NCBI GenBank assembly: GCA_001970955.1
Contig: MPUH01000031.1
Location: 89,172 to 153,171 of the forward strand
DNA: 64,000 nucleotides
Direction: 5' to 3'
DNA from: Stentor coeruleus
Taxonomy: Eukaryota > Ciliophora > Heterotrichea > Heterotrichida > Stentoridae
The translations under genes and the position numbers were made by a program. Below, piece after piece: positions 1-9,967 of this stretch. The notes beneath the pieces were generated by a model. That model was not told the DNA's origin. It searched no databases and worked only from the letters and a program-made list of their open reading frames with translations. Numbering within the stretch: position 1 is the stretch's first letter; each line of letters opens with the position of its first letter.

Positions 1-490
1 GTTATAAAAAGGATGAGATTTGATAAGTTTAGTATGATAAAAGTGATAAGATAAACAAAATTATTATATGAATTACTTGAGAGGATAATAATTATAGTTT
101 TTAATATAAAATCATTTTAGATAAAAAAGATTGTAATATATGCGTTTATTATATAAGTATTTAATATATATGAGATATAATTATGTATATAAGCTTGGTG
201 TTTATATACAAAAGTATTAACCCTAATACTGTTAAAATAAACTAGACAGAGAAAAGTGCACTTTAAAGTATTTTCAAATATATTAAAAAGGAAGATTTAA
301 AAAAAAATCCAGGTTAATAATACTAACCCCCACCAAAACTATGATAATCATAACAAAAAACACCCGAAAGCTTTTTTTATATCAAAAACTTTATATATTT
401 AACACTCTAAGTCCTAAGCTACCTATATTATTATATCCTTTACAGGCTAATTTAAATCATTATAATCAGAATATTAATTATTATAAACCA
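1..490. other. AT-rich intergenic DNA
   Basis: No convincing gene is visible. Reading frames here are short and of low complexity. The right part (about 300-490) is C-rich and G-poor on the + strand, as is usual in this window left of a gene. Confidence 0.5.
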
Positions 491-976
491 TTACTCATTA
501 TCCAAATACATACCACACTGTATTCTGAGGATATTTTCATATTTTATAATCCGATAAAGCAATATCCAAAAATCATGATTCTCTCCAAAGTAGGATTTTT
601 TATGTCTCATATCATTTTCTATTCTCTTACATATCTTAATAATTCCGATAATTTTTTCATAGTTTTCCTTACTAATTCTATGACAACAGAATTTCGCATA
701 AAATTTGATTCTCTTTTGAAGAAGTCTTAGTAAATGCATAACATAACTAGTATTTTCTCTGATGATCAATAATGACAGACTTGATAAGTATCTTTCGTAA
801 CATTGGATTTCAATAGCGCTTGTTGTTTCATTGAAGCCGTTTAAATTACGAGAAACTTTTTGGATTTTGATACTGACTTCCTCAAGTACACCCAGATATG
901 ATCCTTGAATGTCTGATTTTGTGTTTAAATGGATTCCAAGAGTTTCTAGGCATTTGAGTAATTCTTCAACATCCAT
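491..976 (-). CDS. Hypothetical helical protein, 161 aa
   Basis: An intact frame starts with ATG at 976 and ends with TAA. The protein begins MDVEELLKCLETLGIHL and is rich in Leu, Ile, Lys and Glu, with a Cys/His-containing stretch (KFCCHR) near residues 94-99. It is probably mostly alpha-helical. I see no signal peptide or clear membrane segment and recognise no family. Residue mix is balanced, unlike the Phe/Ile/Asn-only translations of non-coding DNA here, which is the main reason to call it a gene. The right flank is strongly C-poor, matching the 5' flank of other minus-strand genes. Function is unknown. Confidence 0.55.
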   Translation of the reverse strand: MDVEELLKCLETLGIHLNTKSDIQGSYLGVLEEVSIKIQKVSRNLNGFNETTSAIEIQCYERYLSSLSLLIIRENTSYVMHLLRLLQKRIKFYAKFCCHRISKENYEKIIGIIKICKRIENDMRHKKSYFGENHDFWILLYRIIKYENILRIQCGMYLDNE

Positions 977-2653
977 GATTGTGTTTATTAGCCATGATTT
1001 GGTAGATATATATAAACAGAAAAAAAGTATGAAATTATTAGAATAATGGAGGATTTTATGTTTTAGAGTATGCTTGTTTTATTAGAGAGATTGATGATTA
1101 TGAGATATGAAATGTTTTCTTTTGATAGAGATTATAAGTATGCGTTTTTATATAAGGATAGTTAAAAATGAAGTAATGATATTTTTTTGGATAAGAAAAA
1201 GGTAGTGATATGTTGTTGGAAAGGTAGGAAGATTATTGTGGATTGCTATAATCGGATTTTTGTATGCATAATTAGTAGAGATACTAAGTTCTTTATTATT
1301 TTTGCATAAATTGTTTTTATATTTTGTAAAAAACGCAACAAGAGTTTTATTATTTTCAAAAAAATTGCATAGAAACTTTAAGTTAAAGCTTATGCACAAT
1401 ATTATATTTAAAGGCTTATTTTTAGATTGTGGAATTTATTGAAACTTAGGAGTTTATCAAAATACTAATTATGTTTAATTACATTTTTAAAACTTTAATT
1501 CTTTTATTAGTTAAAAAATCGGCTAAACACTAAATCTAAAGCAAAATTTCTTGTTGGCTATTACCCAAACTACCAAAGATTCTTTAAGCAATTTTATTTT
1601 AATAGAAAAATTATCAATTCCTAGTCTAGCAAATTTAAATTTTAATCAAATAAAAAATAGATTGAAATTAGTAAATACAAATATTTAGTATGTATTCAGA
1701 TATTCAAATCAAAATTAGAGACTTAAAACTGTACTTTTATAATTCAATATTGATAGGCCTAAACTTCAGGTAGGGATTTATTTGTGTTATCTAGTATGCG
1801 ATACTTAGGTCCCAATTATTTTTTCTTTAATTACTCATGAATAAAGAGGTTTTACTCTCAAATAAGTCAGGGTGGCAATCTGGAAATCCTGTTCTTTGGA
1901 TGTGTTTAGGAATAATTTAATTCTTTTTATCATTGGATGATTTTTGTGGAATATTGAAACTGAAAAAATTTGAAAAAGATTAATAGATTACTTAGCACAT
2001 GATTCAATTTTTTTTTAATTTAGATATAACAAAGAAATATTAGAAGATAATTTTGAAATTGTAATTGGATTTGATGACTATAACAAAATATTTTATTATA
2101 TTTTGTTTATTACTTAAGATAAATGCCTTCTCTCCTAACTATCTCACTTTATATTTAAGTAGATAATTCTATTGAAAAAAGTTCAACAATAAAAAATCTA
2201 CCCAATTCAATATTATGCACCCTCCTTTAAACAATCAGCTAAATATTCAATCTTTACTACGCCCATCATATAAAAAATCTTCATATCAAATAACCATTAT
2301 CTAATAAAACACTTATTTCACCATATAATCCTAATCATAAAAACTACCTTTACCTAAACTACAAAAAAATCAATCCTAAACTCTAAAATACTAAATCCCT
2401 AAAAAATCTCATCTTTATCACAATAGCACCTATTAACAAAACAAAATAATAAACTTTTTTCTAACAATCAACATATTCCAAACACTAAAACTATTATCTT
2501 TAATCTCCCTAACACCCTCCCAATCCCATAATTTTCTAACAAAAACAACCTCATTTCCAAAAAACCTAGTTTCCACTACAACTTAAATAAAATACCCTAC
2601 CTTCCCTTTCTCATAATCTTATACATATAATCATAACTGCCATATAAAAATAA
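977..2653. other. Intergenic, sharp strand-skew switch
   Basis: No gene is supported. The left part (977-1400) is C-poor and the right part is G-poor: 2221-2640 holds about 110 C but only 5 G on the + strand. An island at 1745-1915 is richer in G+C and contains a 29-codon open stretch on the minus strand without an ATG, perhaps a gene relic. Confidence 0.5.
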
Positions 2654-3571
2654 ATGGTTTCGACATCACCTGCCCAGTATCTGGCAACAGAAGACCACCT
2701 TCGTAAAATGTTATCAAAAACAGGAGGTCCCCCAAATGATAAAGACGTGAAATTCCTACCAAAAAACAACCACTCACCATTTGGAGACTTCCCAAGCAAA
2801 GACTATGTTATACCTACAAAGAAGATCTCAACAGAATTCAAATTAGACGCTGCTCATGAATCCTCATATGCGGCAAGTGCTCCAAACAAATTTGTAAAGA
2901 AAGGAAATGGTTCTGGAGGTAAGACTTCATCATTAAACAAAGGATTTGAAATCCCAACAGGAGCACCTCCTAGAGCTGGAGCATTTGGTAGAAGGACAAT
3001 TCCCCCAAGTGAATTTAGAAGATTTTATGATAGAGGGGATATGCCTATTGCAGTAAGTCATGGAGGGACTAATAAAATTGTATGGAAAGTTGCTGTTGAT
3101 CAGTTAGATTATCATCATTATTTACCTATTTTCTTTGATGGGCTTAGGGAAAAAAGTGACCCTTATAGATTCTTAGCTATACAAGGGGTGTTTGATATGC
3201 TTGAACATGGTGGGAATAAGGTTTTGCCTGTGATTCCTCAGTTGATTATTCCTATTAAAACTGCTTTGAATACTCGAGATGCGGATATTATCTGCGTCAT
3301 TTTGAAAATCCTCCAAAAACTTGTCACTTGTGCTGATATGATAGGTGAAGCCTTAGTACCGTATTATAGGCAAATTCTCCCTGTATTCAATATATTCAAA
3401 CAGAGAAATGCAAATTATGGTGATAAAATTGATTACTCACAAAGAAAAAGACAAAATATAGGAGAACTTATTCAAGAGACTTTAGAACTTCTTGAAACTA
3501 CAGGAGGAGAAGACGCTTTTATTAACATCAAATATATGATACCAACTTACGAAAGTTGTGTACTTAACTAG
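2654..3571 (+). CDS. PACRG: PACRG, Parkin co-regulated gene homologue
   Basis: Intact 305-residue frame from ATG to TAG. PACRG is an axonemal protein at the inner junction of doublet microtubules, between the A and B tubules. The conserved family body starts near residue 108 ([20 protein letters not shown]) and runs to the end, including [16 protein letters not shown] and the near-universal C-terminus [19 protein letters not shown]. The helical-repeat fold of the family fits the Leu/Ile-rich middle. The first 105 residues are Ser/Lys/Pro-rich and not obviously conserved; they contain a glycine-serine stretch ([10 protein letters not shown]). No intron is needed. The upstream 420 nt are extremely G-poor, typical of 5' flanks here. 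Identity is very secure; the N-terminal extension is probably lineage-specific. Confidence 0.96.
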   Translation: MVSTSPAQYLATEDHLRKMLSKTGGPPNDKDVKFLPKNNHSPFGDFPSKDYVIPTKKISTEFKLDAAHESSYAASAPNKFVKKGNGSGGKTSSLNKGFEIPTGAPPRAGAFGRRTIPPSEFRRFYDRGDMPIAVSHGGTNKIVWKVAVDQLDYHHYLPIFFDGLREKSDPYRFLAIQGVFDMLEHGGNKVLPVIPQLIIPIKTALNTRDADIICVILKILQKLVTCADMIGEALVPYYRQILPVFNIFKQRNANYGDKIDYSQRKRQNIGELIQETLELLETTGGEDAFINIKYMIPTYESCVLN

Positions 3572-4097
3572 GCTAATATTAGATAATAGTATTGTCCGCT
3601 TTATAACTAAGGATTGCTTTGATATTTTTATATGTTTAAGTTTTTAATGATTATTATTAGTGTTTGTATTAGAAATTTGTTATTTTTATATGATTTTAAA
3701 AGATGGGATTTGTTTGATAGTGTTATATTTTATAGGAAGTAGATTAAAAATTAGGAAAGGGTTAGGGTTTTTATAGGAAATAAAAAATTAGAATCCAATT
3801 CAAGTATGAGAACTATTTTTTGCCTCTGATTTTTCCTAGAAAATACAATATTTATCAAGAAAACTTGAATTTTTATAATATCACTCTACAACCAAAGTTA
3901 AAATTTTATTATCATATCATAAACTACTGATAAGATAAATTGTTCAGCAACACAATATAAAAACTTCTGTATTCACACAAAAACATCATTTTAATTCACC
4001 CAACTACAACAACAAAAAACCAAAAAAATTTCAAACAAATCACTTTCCAAAACTCCCCAGAAAAAGCCAATATTTTATTAAATAATCAACTTTAATA
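3572..4097. other. Convergent intergenic region with skew flip
   Basis: No gene seen. 3601-3780 has about 35 G but 2 C on the + strand; from about 3800 the bias reverses and the DNA becomes C-rich and G-poor up to the end of the next minus-strand gene. Confidence 0.6.
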
Positions 4098-5054
4098 CTA
4101 AATAGTTATAGCTTTAACTTTCCCTCCCTTCCTCGGAGGATTAACATAATAAAAATAATCCGTCTCAATATGCCCAAACACAACATCCAAAAAGAAGTTC
4201 CCAACATACTGGCTAAAAAACACAAACACAAATACAAACCCAGCAATCCCAGAACCGACATAATAAAAACTATAATCAATATATCCATCTAAAGCTAGAA
4301 CATTAACAACAACATATCCACCAAAACTCAAACATGCACAACATCCTGATATCCCTTGTATCAAATCTAGGGAGCAAGTAATCAAACTCCCTATAAACAA
4401 AGCAAAACACATCAACACTAAAGGTAATCCAATAATTACCCAAGGTACATTTATTTCAAAGTCCACATCAATAATAATTATAACAATTTCAGCTAAAAAA
4501 CATGTGCAAATGCTTATCCAATAACTTGAAGTTTCGCTTTTAATAAGTATAAGTTTGATATATGAAATTATAAGCAAAAATATTATAGGACTTGACATGC
4601 TTGATATTGAAGGAATTATGATTTTTTTTGAGACTGTTTCGATTTGTGTTACACACAAAAGGAAAAAAATAAATAGTATAAGGGCTATAAAACTATTGCG
4701 AAGAATACGACCTATTGCCGCTCTTTGCCAGACAGCCATAGACATTGTATCATTCATTATGTCGGAAATTATGACTCCGATCATGAAAACACATAAGACT
4801 AATACTTCGAAGCTTAGAGCTAGAAGAGGGTATATCGTGATTTCTATGTCTGTATCAGCCTATTTAGAGGGTACGATAAATAGTAAAAAGGCAGCAAAAA
4901 TATGACTTATTGCAACTGCTCCTACGATGATTTTTAGAATCCTCATCAAACCTGGGGAGGTGTCTAGACGCTTTCTTAAAGAAAAGCATTTTTGTTTCGG
5001 GGATTTTGAACGAGGGTCTTCTATGAGTTTAGTCGTAATGGTGCCTTCAGCCAT
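4098..5054 (-). CDS. Multi-pass membrane protein, one 15-nt intron
   Basis: ATG at 5054, TAG at 4098-4100. Exon 1 (5054-4875) gives 60 residues ending at HIFAAFLLFI; a 15-nt GT-AG intron carrying an in-frame TAG follows, then exon 2 (4859-4098) gives 253 residues, for 313 aa in all. The N-terminus is a soluble basic tail of about 35 residues (KSPKQKCFSLRKRL). Roughly seven to eight hydrophobic segments follow, starting at residues 40-60 and ending near 290. The C-terminal tail is short and basic (PPRKGGKVK). The layout could fit a channel or transporter-like protein, but I see no family signature and do not assign one. Without the intron the frame would stop after 64 residues. Confidence 0.8.
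4860..4874 (-). other. 15-nt intron
   Basis: On the minus strand it reads gtaccctctaaatag: GT start, AG end, A at position 10, with an in-frame stop. Removing it joins two hydrophobic coding segments in frame. Confidence 0.9.
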
Positions 5055-5346
5055 ATTTTGTTTTATTTCTTATTTGTACTGAAGTTTGAAGATAAACTGA
5101 AATAGTGGTCATATTAACAAATATTTATAATTTCTAATTATTTAGATGATAAAACTTATTAAAATACTAAATTACATTTGTTAATACCTAAAACTTCCTA
5201 ATTATCATCAAACCTTTAACTATATCTAAAAAACCACAGTTTATTTCCTATAATAAAAATTCCATCTTATAAATCCTATCTACTCTACCAAACTATTCTA
5301 TTTCATTCTAAATAAAATACTTTTTAATACCTCAAAGTCCATCTTC

Positions 5347-6423
5347 TCAAATAAACTCCTCCAATTCTTCCCATTTTTTCTTATTTTCCTTCAGAGTATT
5401 TGGAAAATCCTCTATATTCCCCACATATTCAGCAAGTCCATTCCATAAAGGTAAAATAATATTCTCAATAAACCCAACCTGTGATGCTTTAATCTTCCCC
5501 ATATTATTCCCAGTCCTCATAAACTCCGAAACCCTAATCCCCGATTTTTCTTCACAAACCACCTGATAATTAAACTCTTGTAATACTTTTAAAGACCATA
5601 TCGACGCTAATGGAAATTCCAAAGTTTGATTACCTAAATCCGAACAATGTAATAAATAATTCATAAACTTTTGTCTATGATTTAAAATACTTTTATCATA
5701 ACTTTCAAATACACTTCTAAAATCATCACATACTTGTTTATGTCTAGCCATATCAGTTGATAATATTACTTCAATAATAATAGGTGACATAGTTCTAATA
5801 GTTTCATTAGAAAACATATCAGACATTTTAATAATTTCCAATATAACAGATGCATGATGATTTTCTAATACTGATAAATTGTTATATTTTATAGCAAGGT
5901 CATGATTTGTTGCTATTAAAAAACTATTATTTAAACCGGGATGGCAAATATCATGTCCAATAGCAGCTAATAATAAAAAAGTATATTCTTTTCTTATAAG
6001 AAAATTAGATAATTTGTTGTTTCGTTCACTTATAACGTAGATCATTTGCATTACTGAAAAACCATGATAGAAATTGTGAAATGGGGTTGTATGATAATAG
6101 TTTATAGAAACCAAATGAATTAAACTGGATAGTTTGGAATCATCAAGACCATGGCCATGGAAAATGCTAAAAGCGAAATAGATTAGGTCGGGAATTGTAT
6201 GAGAAAAGATTGGGAAATCTTTGGATTTTAGGTCTGAGTTTTGGCCTGGCTTTTGTAGGGTGACTTTTGGAAAATATAGAGATGGAGATAGGGAGTCTTT
6301 GATTTTGAAAGGGTTTAGAACTTCTAAGTAGCAGTTTTTTGCGGTGGTTGTTATTAGTATTGCCTCATCAGTACTTGTGCTTATTTGGAGACAATCTGGA
6401 AACTTGCTTGTGATACAACCCAT
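5347..6423 (-). CDS. Class I cyclic nucleotide phosphodiesterase
   Basis: Intact 358 aa from ATG to TGA. It would hydrolyse cAMP and/or cGMP. The catalytic domain spans about residues 75-350. Metal-binding and catalytic motifs are present: FHNFYH (H116, H120), GHDICHPG (H157, D158) and HCSDLGN (D262), followed by the SQVGFIENIILPLW segment carrying the conserved purine-contacting Gln. There is no GAF, PAS or transmembrane domain. Instead the protein begins MGCITSK, a good N-myristoylation site with an adjacent Cys for palmitoylation, so it is probably membrane- or cilium-tethered. At 358 aa it is little more than the catalytic core. Substrate preference cannot be read from the sequence. Confidence 0.95.
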   Translation of the reverse strand: MGCITSKFPDCLQISTSTDEAILITTTAKNCYLEVLNPFKIKDSLSPSLYFPKVTLQKPGQNSDLKSKDFPIFSHTIPDLIYFAFSIFHGHGLDDSKLSSLIHLVSINYYHTTPFHNFYHGFSVMQMIYVISERNNKLSNFLIRKEYTFLLLAAIGHDICHPGLNNSFLIATNHDLAIKYNNLSVLENHHASVILEIIKMSDMFSNETIRTMSPIIIEVILSTDMARHKQVCDDFRSVFESYDKSILNHRQKFMNYLLHCSDLGNQTLEFPLASIWSLKVLQEFNYQVVCEEKSGIRVSEFMRTGNNMGKIKASQVGFIENIILPLWNGLAEYVGNIEDFPNTLKENKKKWEELEEFI

Positions 6424-7116
6424 TTTATTGGATTTTTTTTATTGGGTTTTTGTATGAATAAAGGTATTTTTGTTGGAAGAAATTGGCTTTTTTAGAGGGG
6501 GTTTGTGGGTTTTTAATTATGGGCTTGCTTGAAGTTTTGTTGAAAAAGCGTTGATTTTTCAGTTTGGTGTGGAAGTATTTGTTTGTGTTGGAGATATAAT
6601 TTGTTTGATAAAAGAGGATTTTGGAGGATTTTTTTATGGAGGTTAGGAGATTGATTTGGATATCGGCTAAAGATGTTTTAGGGTTGAATTAAGGAAATTG
6701 CTTTTGAAGATTTTTATATTCAGTTTTTTCTTTGTATAATATATAAGAAATTTAGTTATTTTTATGGGATATGGGCTGCTTTAATACATAGACAATTATA
6801 CAAATAGCTCAAAAGTGCCTGATTTTTAATTGCATTTCATATAAAAGCATATCCCCTTCATATCTTTCACAATACTAACACTCAGTATATTTTATATTCT
6901 AAAATATTCAAACATATAAAATCCTACCTTAACTTCCTTTTAAAAAAAGCTATGAAAAATAATTCTAAGCCAACCTTCTCAATAAAAACCACCTCCAGCA
7001 TATTTTCACACATCATATCCCAACAATTTTCCTATATCACAACATATCCTAAAATCCAAGAACTTTTTCATAATCTAAAAACCTTATCTTTTTTTTTCTT
7101 CCTAAAAATCTAACTA
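6424..7116. other. Intergenic, skew flip near 6790
   Basis: No gene seen. 6481-6660 holds about 55 G to 5 C on the + strand, the 5' flank of the phosphodiesterase gene. After about 6790 the bias reverses to C-rich, the 3' flank of the next minus-strand gene. Confidence 0.6.
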
Positions 7117-7497
7117 TTAGTTATATTCCACAAGTTCCAAGCTTTCCGACCTTCGATGTTTCCTGTATCTATTATTTTTCTTAGTCTTAGGTTGTTTTTT
7201 ATGCATATTCATGCTAAAAGTTTGAATTTGTCTCATTTGATTGATATAAGTCACACTAGAAAACGGGACTTTCAACACAAAAACATCAGCAGAGTCTACC
7301 GATGAATGTCTAAGTCTCCAAGGTATAAATTGAGAAGCCGCCCTCGGTGATGATTCTTTGCTTTTTGGAGGTGTTGGTGCTCGAGGCTTGAAATGTGTTA
7401 TATATCTTATCCGTGACTTGTCTAAGTTATTCATAGACTCATCAGCTAAAGGGTCACAGTTTATATACCCATGATGATATCGTAAGAATTTTTTCAT
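7117..7497 (-). CDS. Basic hypothetical protein
   Basis: A frame ending in TAA at 7117-7119. I start it at the ATG at 7497 (MKKFLRYHHGYINC), giving 126 aa. The frame stays open to 7584, but that extension is Leu/Ile/Phe-rich and looks like translated flank. The protein is strongly basic, with a Pro/Ser segment (PRAPTPPKSKESSPRAA) and a C-terminal Lys/Arg tract (KKQPKTKKNNRYRKHRR) that could be a nuclear-localisation or nucleic-acid-binding tail. It appears largely disordered. No family is recognised. Its flanks show the usual skew of a minus-strand gene. Confidence 0.5.
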   Translation of the reverse strand: MKKFLRYHHGYINCDPLADESMNNLDKSRIRYITHFKPRAPTPPKSKESSPRAASQFIPWRLRHSSVDSADVFVLKVPFSSVTYINQMRQIQTFSMNMHKKQPKTKKNNRYRKHRRSESLELVEYN

Positions 7498-7698
7498 GTG
7501 TTTTTTACATAGATAAATTAATAATGTTGATAATCCTTGTATAAAATTCAAAATAGATGGAAATTTTATATAAGAAAATAACAACTAATGCTAAAATGCT
7601 GATATTATGGGTATTATTATATGTAAAATTATCAATTTATTATAAAAATAATAGAATTTGCTATAAATTTGTATTAAAATACAGATAATGGAAGTAGT

Positions 7699-9153
7699 TT
7701 ATGATCTTACGCTATTAATTAAAAAAATCCCTACACGGTAACTAAAAGAGCATATCAAGTATTTTCCAGATTTAGTACTTTTCATAGACTTCAACTCATC
7801 TTTTTTAAGCTCGCAAATGTATTTTTGTCTTGTTTCCTTATATAAAGTTTTTATTAAAAACCCCTGACTTGAAGCTGAAAAAATTTCCAAGTCTCCAAAT
7901 ACAATCAAACAATTGACCTTATTTTTATGAACATAAAACACATACTCTTCAACATTTTTTCTAATATTCCACAATCTAATTGTCGCATCTATCGACCCAG
8001 AAACCACATATTCATTATTCTTATCAAAATCAACACATGTAACTTTCTTATAATGCCCCATAAAACAAGATAATTCTATACAATCCTTTAAATCCCAAAC
8101 ACGAACAGAACAATCCCTAGAACCAGTCGCCAGCATTGAAAAGTTTTGGTTTATTTTAACACAAGACAATTCAAATAAATGCCCAGAAAAATGAGTCAAA
8201 TCTTCAGGGGTATTGAATTTTGATATTGATAAATGACGATCTGAATACCCGGATATAAGGAAATTATCATTTGTTAAATAAAAGCATGTACATCCTTGAG
8301 GTAAAAAAAACATATACTGTTGGGAAAAGGTTTTTAAGTCCCAAATAATCAGATTATTGTCTACAGATAATGATAAGAGTATTGATAATTTAGAATTTGT
8401 CATTATTGATGATATTGGATAAGTATGATGAAGCTTAGCTTGATGTGTAGAGTTCAACAAGTCCCATATATGAATATTTTTCTTTGAAGTCCATATAAGA
8501 TTATGAGATTCTGAAAGGTAGGATAGATTATTGATACTTTTATTGCTTTTATATAAAATATAATCAGAAAGGAAAGTCTTAAAGTTCCAAAGACGAATCA
8601 TGCAGTCGTTTGAAGCTGAGATAATATGAGTAGATGTACAAACAATACTATTCACAAAGTCTTTATGTCCTTTACACACCCATCTAGTATCTTGATCTTT
8701 CAAGTCCCAAACTATCACAAAACAATCAGCTCCTCCAGAAACGACATACCTCCCATCACAGCTTCCTCTAACACACAAAATTTTTTTTATATGCCCACAT
8801 AATTCTCTATCAATCCTCCTCTTTTCTAAATTCCAAACAATAACTCTATTATCAGGTCTAAAACTAAAATCCCCAGATCCTGACACAATCAATTTTTTAT
8901 CCTGAATAATATCAACAGAATTTACTTCTGACCTATGCCCAACAAACTTAAAAATCTGTATTTTTTTATTTATATCCCATACACGTACAGTAAAATCAGC
9001 AGATCCAGTTACGACAATTTGTTCTTTTTCATCAACAATAATACAATTAACAGATCTAAAATGCCCTTCAGTTATTAAACCATAATCATCTAAAGCTTTA
9101 ACCCATTGTCTAATATCAGCATTTCGGTTATTGCATTGACGTATTTTATTCAT
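7699..9153 (-). CDS. WD40-repeat protein
   Basis: Intact 484 aa from ATG to TAA. At least eight WD40 repeats are visible by their closing strands: VRVWDINKK, VIVWNLEKR, VIVWDLKDQ, IRLWNFKTF, IHIWDLLNS, LIIWDLKTF, VRVWDLKDC and IRLWNIRKN. GH dipeptides (GHRSEVNSV, GHIKKILCV, GHKDFVNSI, GHYKKVTCV) occur at the expected spacing. The protein is almost all propeller, probably one to one and a half propellers, and should act as a scaffold; the partner cannot be deduced. There is no signal peptide and no extra domain. The start codon lies 25 bp from that of the divergent LZTFL1 homologue, so the two may share a promoter; a ciliary role is only a guess from that context. Confidence 0.93.
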   Translation of the reverse strand: MNKIRQCNNRNADIRQWVKALDDYGLITEGHFRSVNCIIVDEKEQIVVTGSADFTVRVWDINKKIQIFKFVGHRSEVNSVDIIQDKKLIVSGSGDFSFRPDNRVIVWNLEKRRIDRELCGHIKKILCVRGSCDGRYVVSGGADCFVIVWDLKDQDTRWVCKGHKDFVNSIVCTSTHIISASNDCMIRLWNFKTFLSDYILYKSNKSINNLSYLSESHNLIWTSKKNIHIWDLLNSTHQAKLHHTYPISSIMTNSKLSILLSLSVDNNLIIWDLKTFSQQYMFFLPQGCTCFYLTNDNFLISGYSDRHLSISKFNTPEDLTHFSGHLFELSCVKINQNFSMLATGSRDCSVRVWDLKDCIELSCFMGHYKKVTCVDFDKNNEYVVSGSIDATIRLWNIRKNVEEYVFYVHKNKVNCLIVFGDLEIFSASSQGFLIKTLYKETRQKYICELKKDELKSMKSTKSGKYLICSFSYRVGIFLINSVRS

Positions 9154-9178
9154 AAAATTGTTTATTTTATAATATTAA
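9154..9178. promoter_or_regulatory. 25-bp divergent spacer
   Basis: Only 25 bp of pure AT-rich DNA separates the ATG codons of two divergent genes. Both 5' leaders and any core promoter must fit here or overlap the opposite coding region. Confidence 0.5.
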
Positions 9179-9967
9179 ATGGATTACGTGCTTAATGCGG
9201 GACATTTGCAAGAAGTAAGAAAGTTCGTAACTTTTTTCGAAGCTAAACGCAAAGAGAGTATTAATGAAATCCAGACAACATTTGCCCAGTGTTTGAAATC
9301 TAATGCTAAAGATGAGATTTTATCCTGGAGCGAAGTTGAGAATATTATTAAGGATCTACAGGATGAAGTGAGAATTACTGTGGACTCGGAGCTTCAGAAT
9401 ATTGTTTATATGTCAGGAGTTTATGTAAAAATCCTCATGTCTCAAGCTGAGTCTCATAGTCTTCATTTACAAGGTGATATTTCGTTTATAGAAAACGAAA
9501 AAGCTATTGAAGAGATGAGGAATATAAACAATATTGAAAAAGAATTGACTAAAAAAACCACAGGGGCTAGACTACCAACTTTGAATGCAGGTCTTGTTAA
9601 TGAACAAAACGCAATGGGAAAAGTTAAAGAGTTGACTGAAGAACGTGATTTGCTTAAAAGAAAGAATTTAGATCAGCAAACTAGGATTATGAGTTTGATT
9701 GAAGAAATAAACAAACTCAAAGACGAAAGTGGCAGCGTACTTAATAAATCTGAATCATTACATGAAAATGAAGTAAAAGAAGTTAGTCAAGCATTAGAAG
9801 AAACCAAGGTAGTTTGTATTTAGCTTGAACTAAGGACTAAAGAAGAGCTTATTCAGAATTTGAAACAAGAGCAAGAGAAAAGACTTGCGGATTCTAAACA
9901 GTTCCAAAGTTTAAAGAAGCTTATACAGAGTAAAAATGATCAGATTAAAGAGCTTAGAGAACAGTAA
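9179..9967 (+). CDS. LZTFL1: LZTFL1-like coiled coil, one 15-nt intron
   Basis: ATG at 9179; the first frame stops inside a 15-nt intron (9809-9823). Splicing extends it to TAA at 9965-9967, giving 257 aa (the human protein is about 299). LZTFL1 binds and regulates the BBSome in ciliary membrane traffic. Family features: an N-terminal helical region (residues 1-100), the stretch AQAESHSLHLQGDISFIENE, then a long coiled coil from about 140 to the end. The C-terminal KNDQIKELREQ falls in the second exon and matches the conserved end of the family, which strongly supports the splice. Divergent from the WD40 gene, 25 bp away. Confidence 0.88.
9809..9823 (+). other. 15-nt intron
   Basis: Sequence gtagtttgtatttag: GT-AG, A at position 10, phase 0 between AAG and CTT. 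It ends in an in-frame TAG. The exon after it carries the conserved LZTFL1 C-terminus. Confidence 0.93.
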
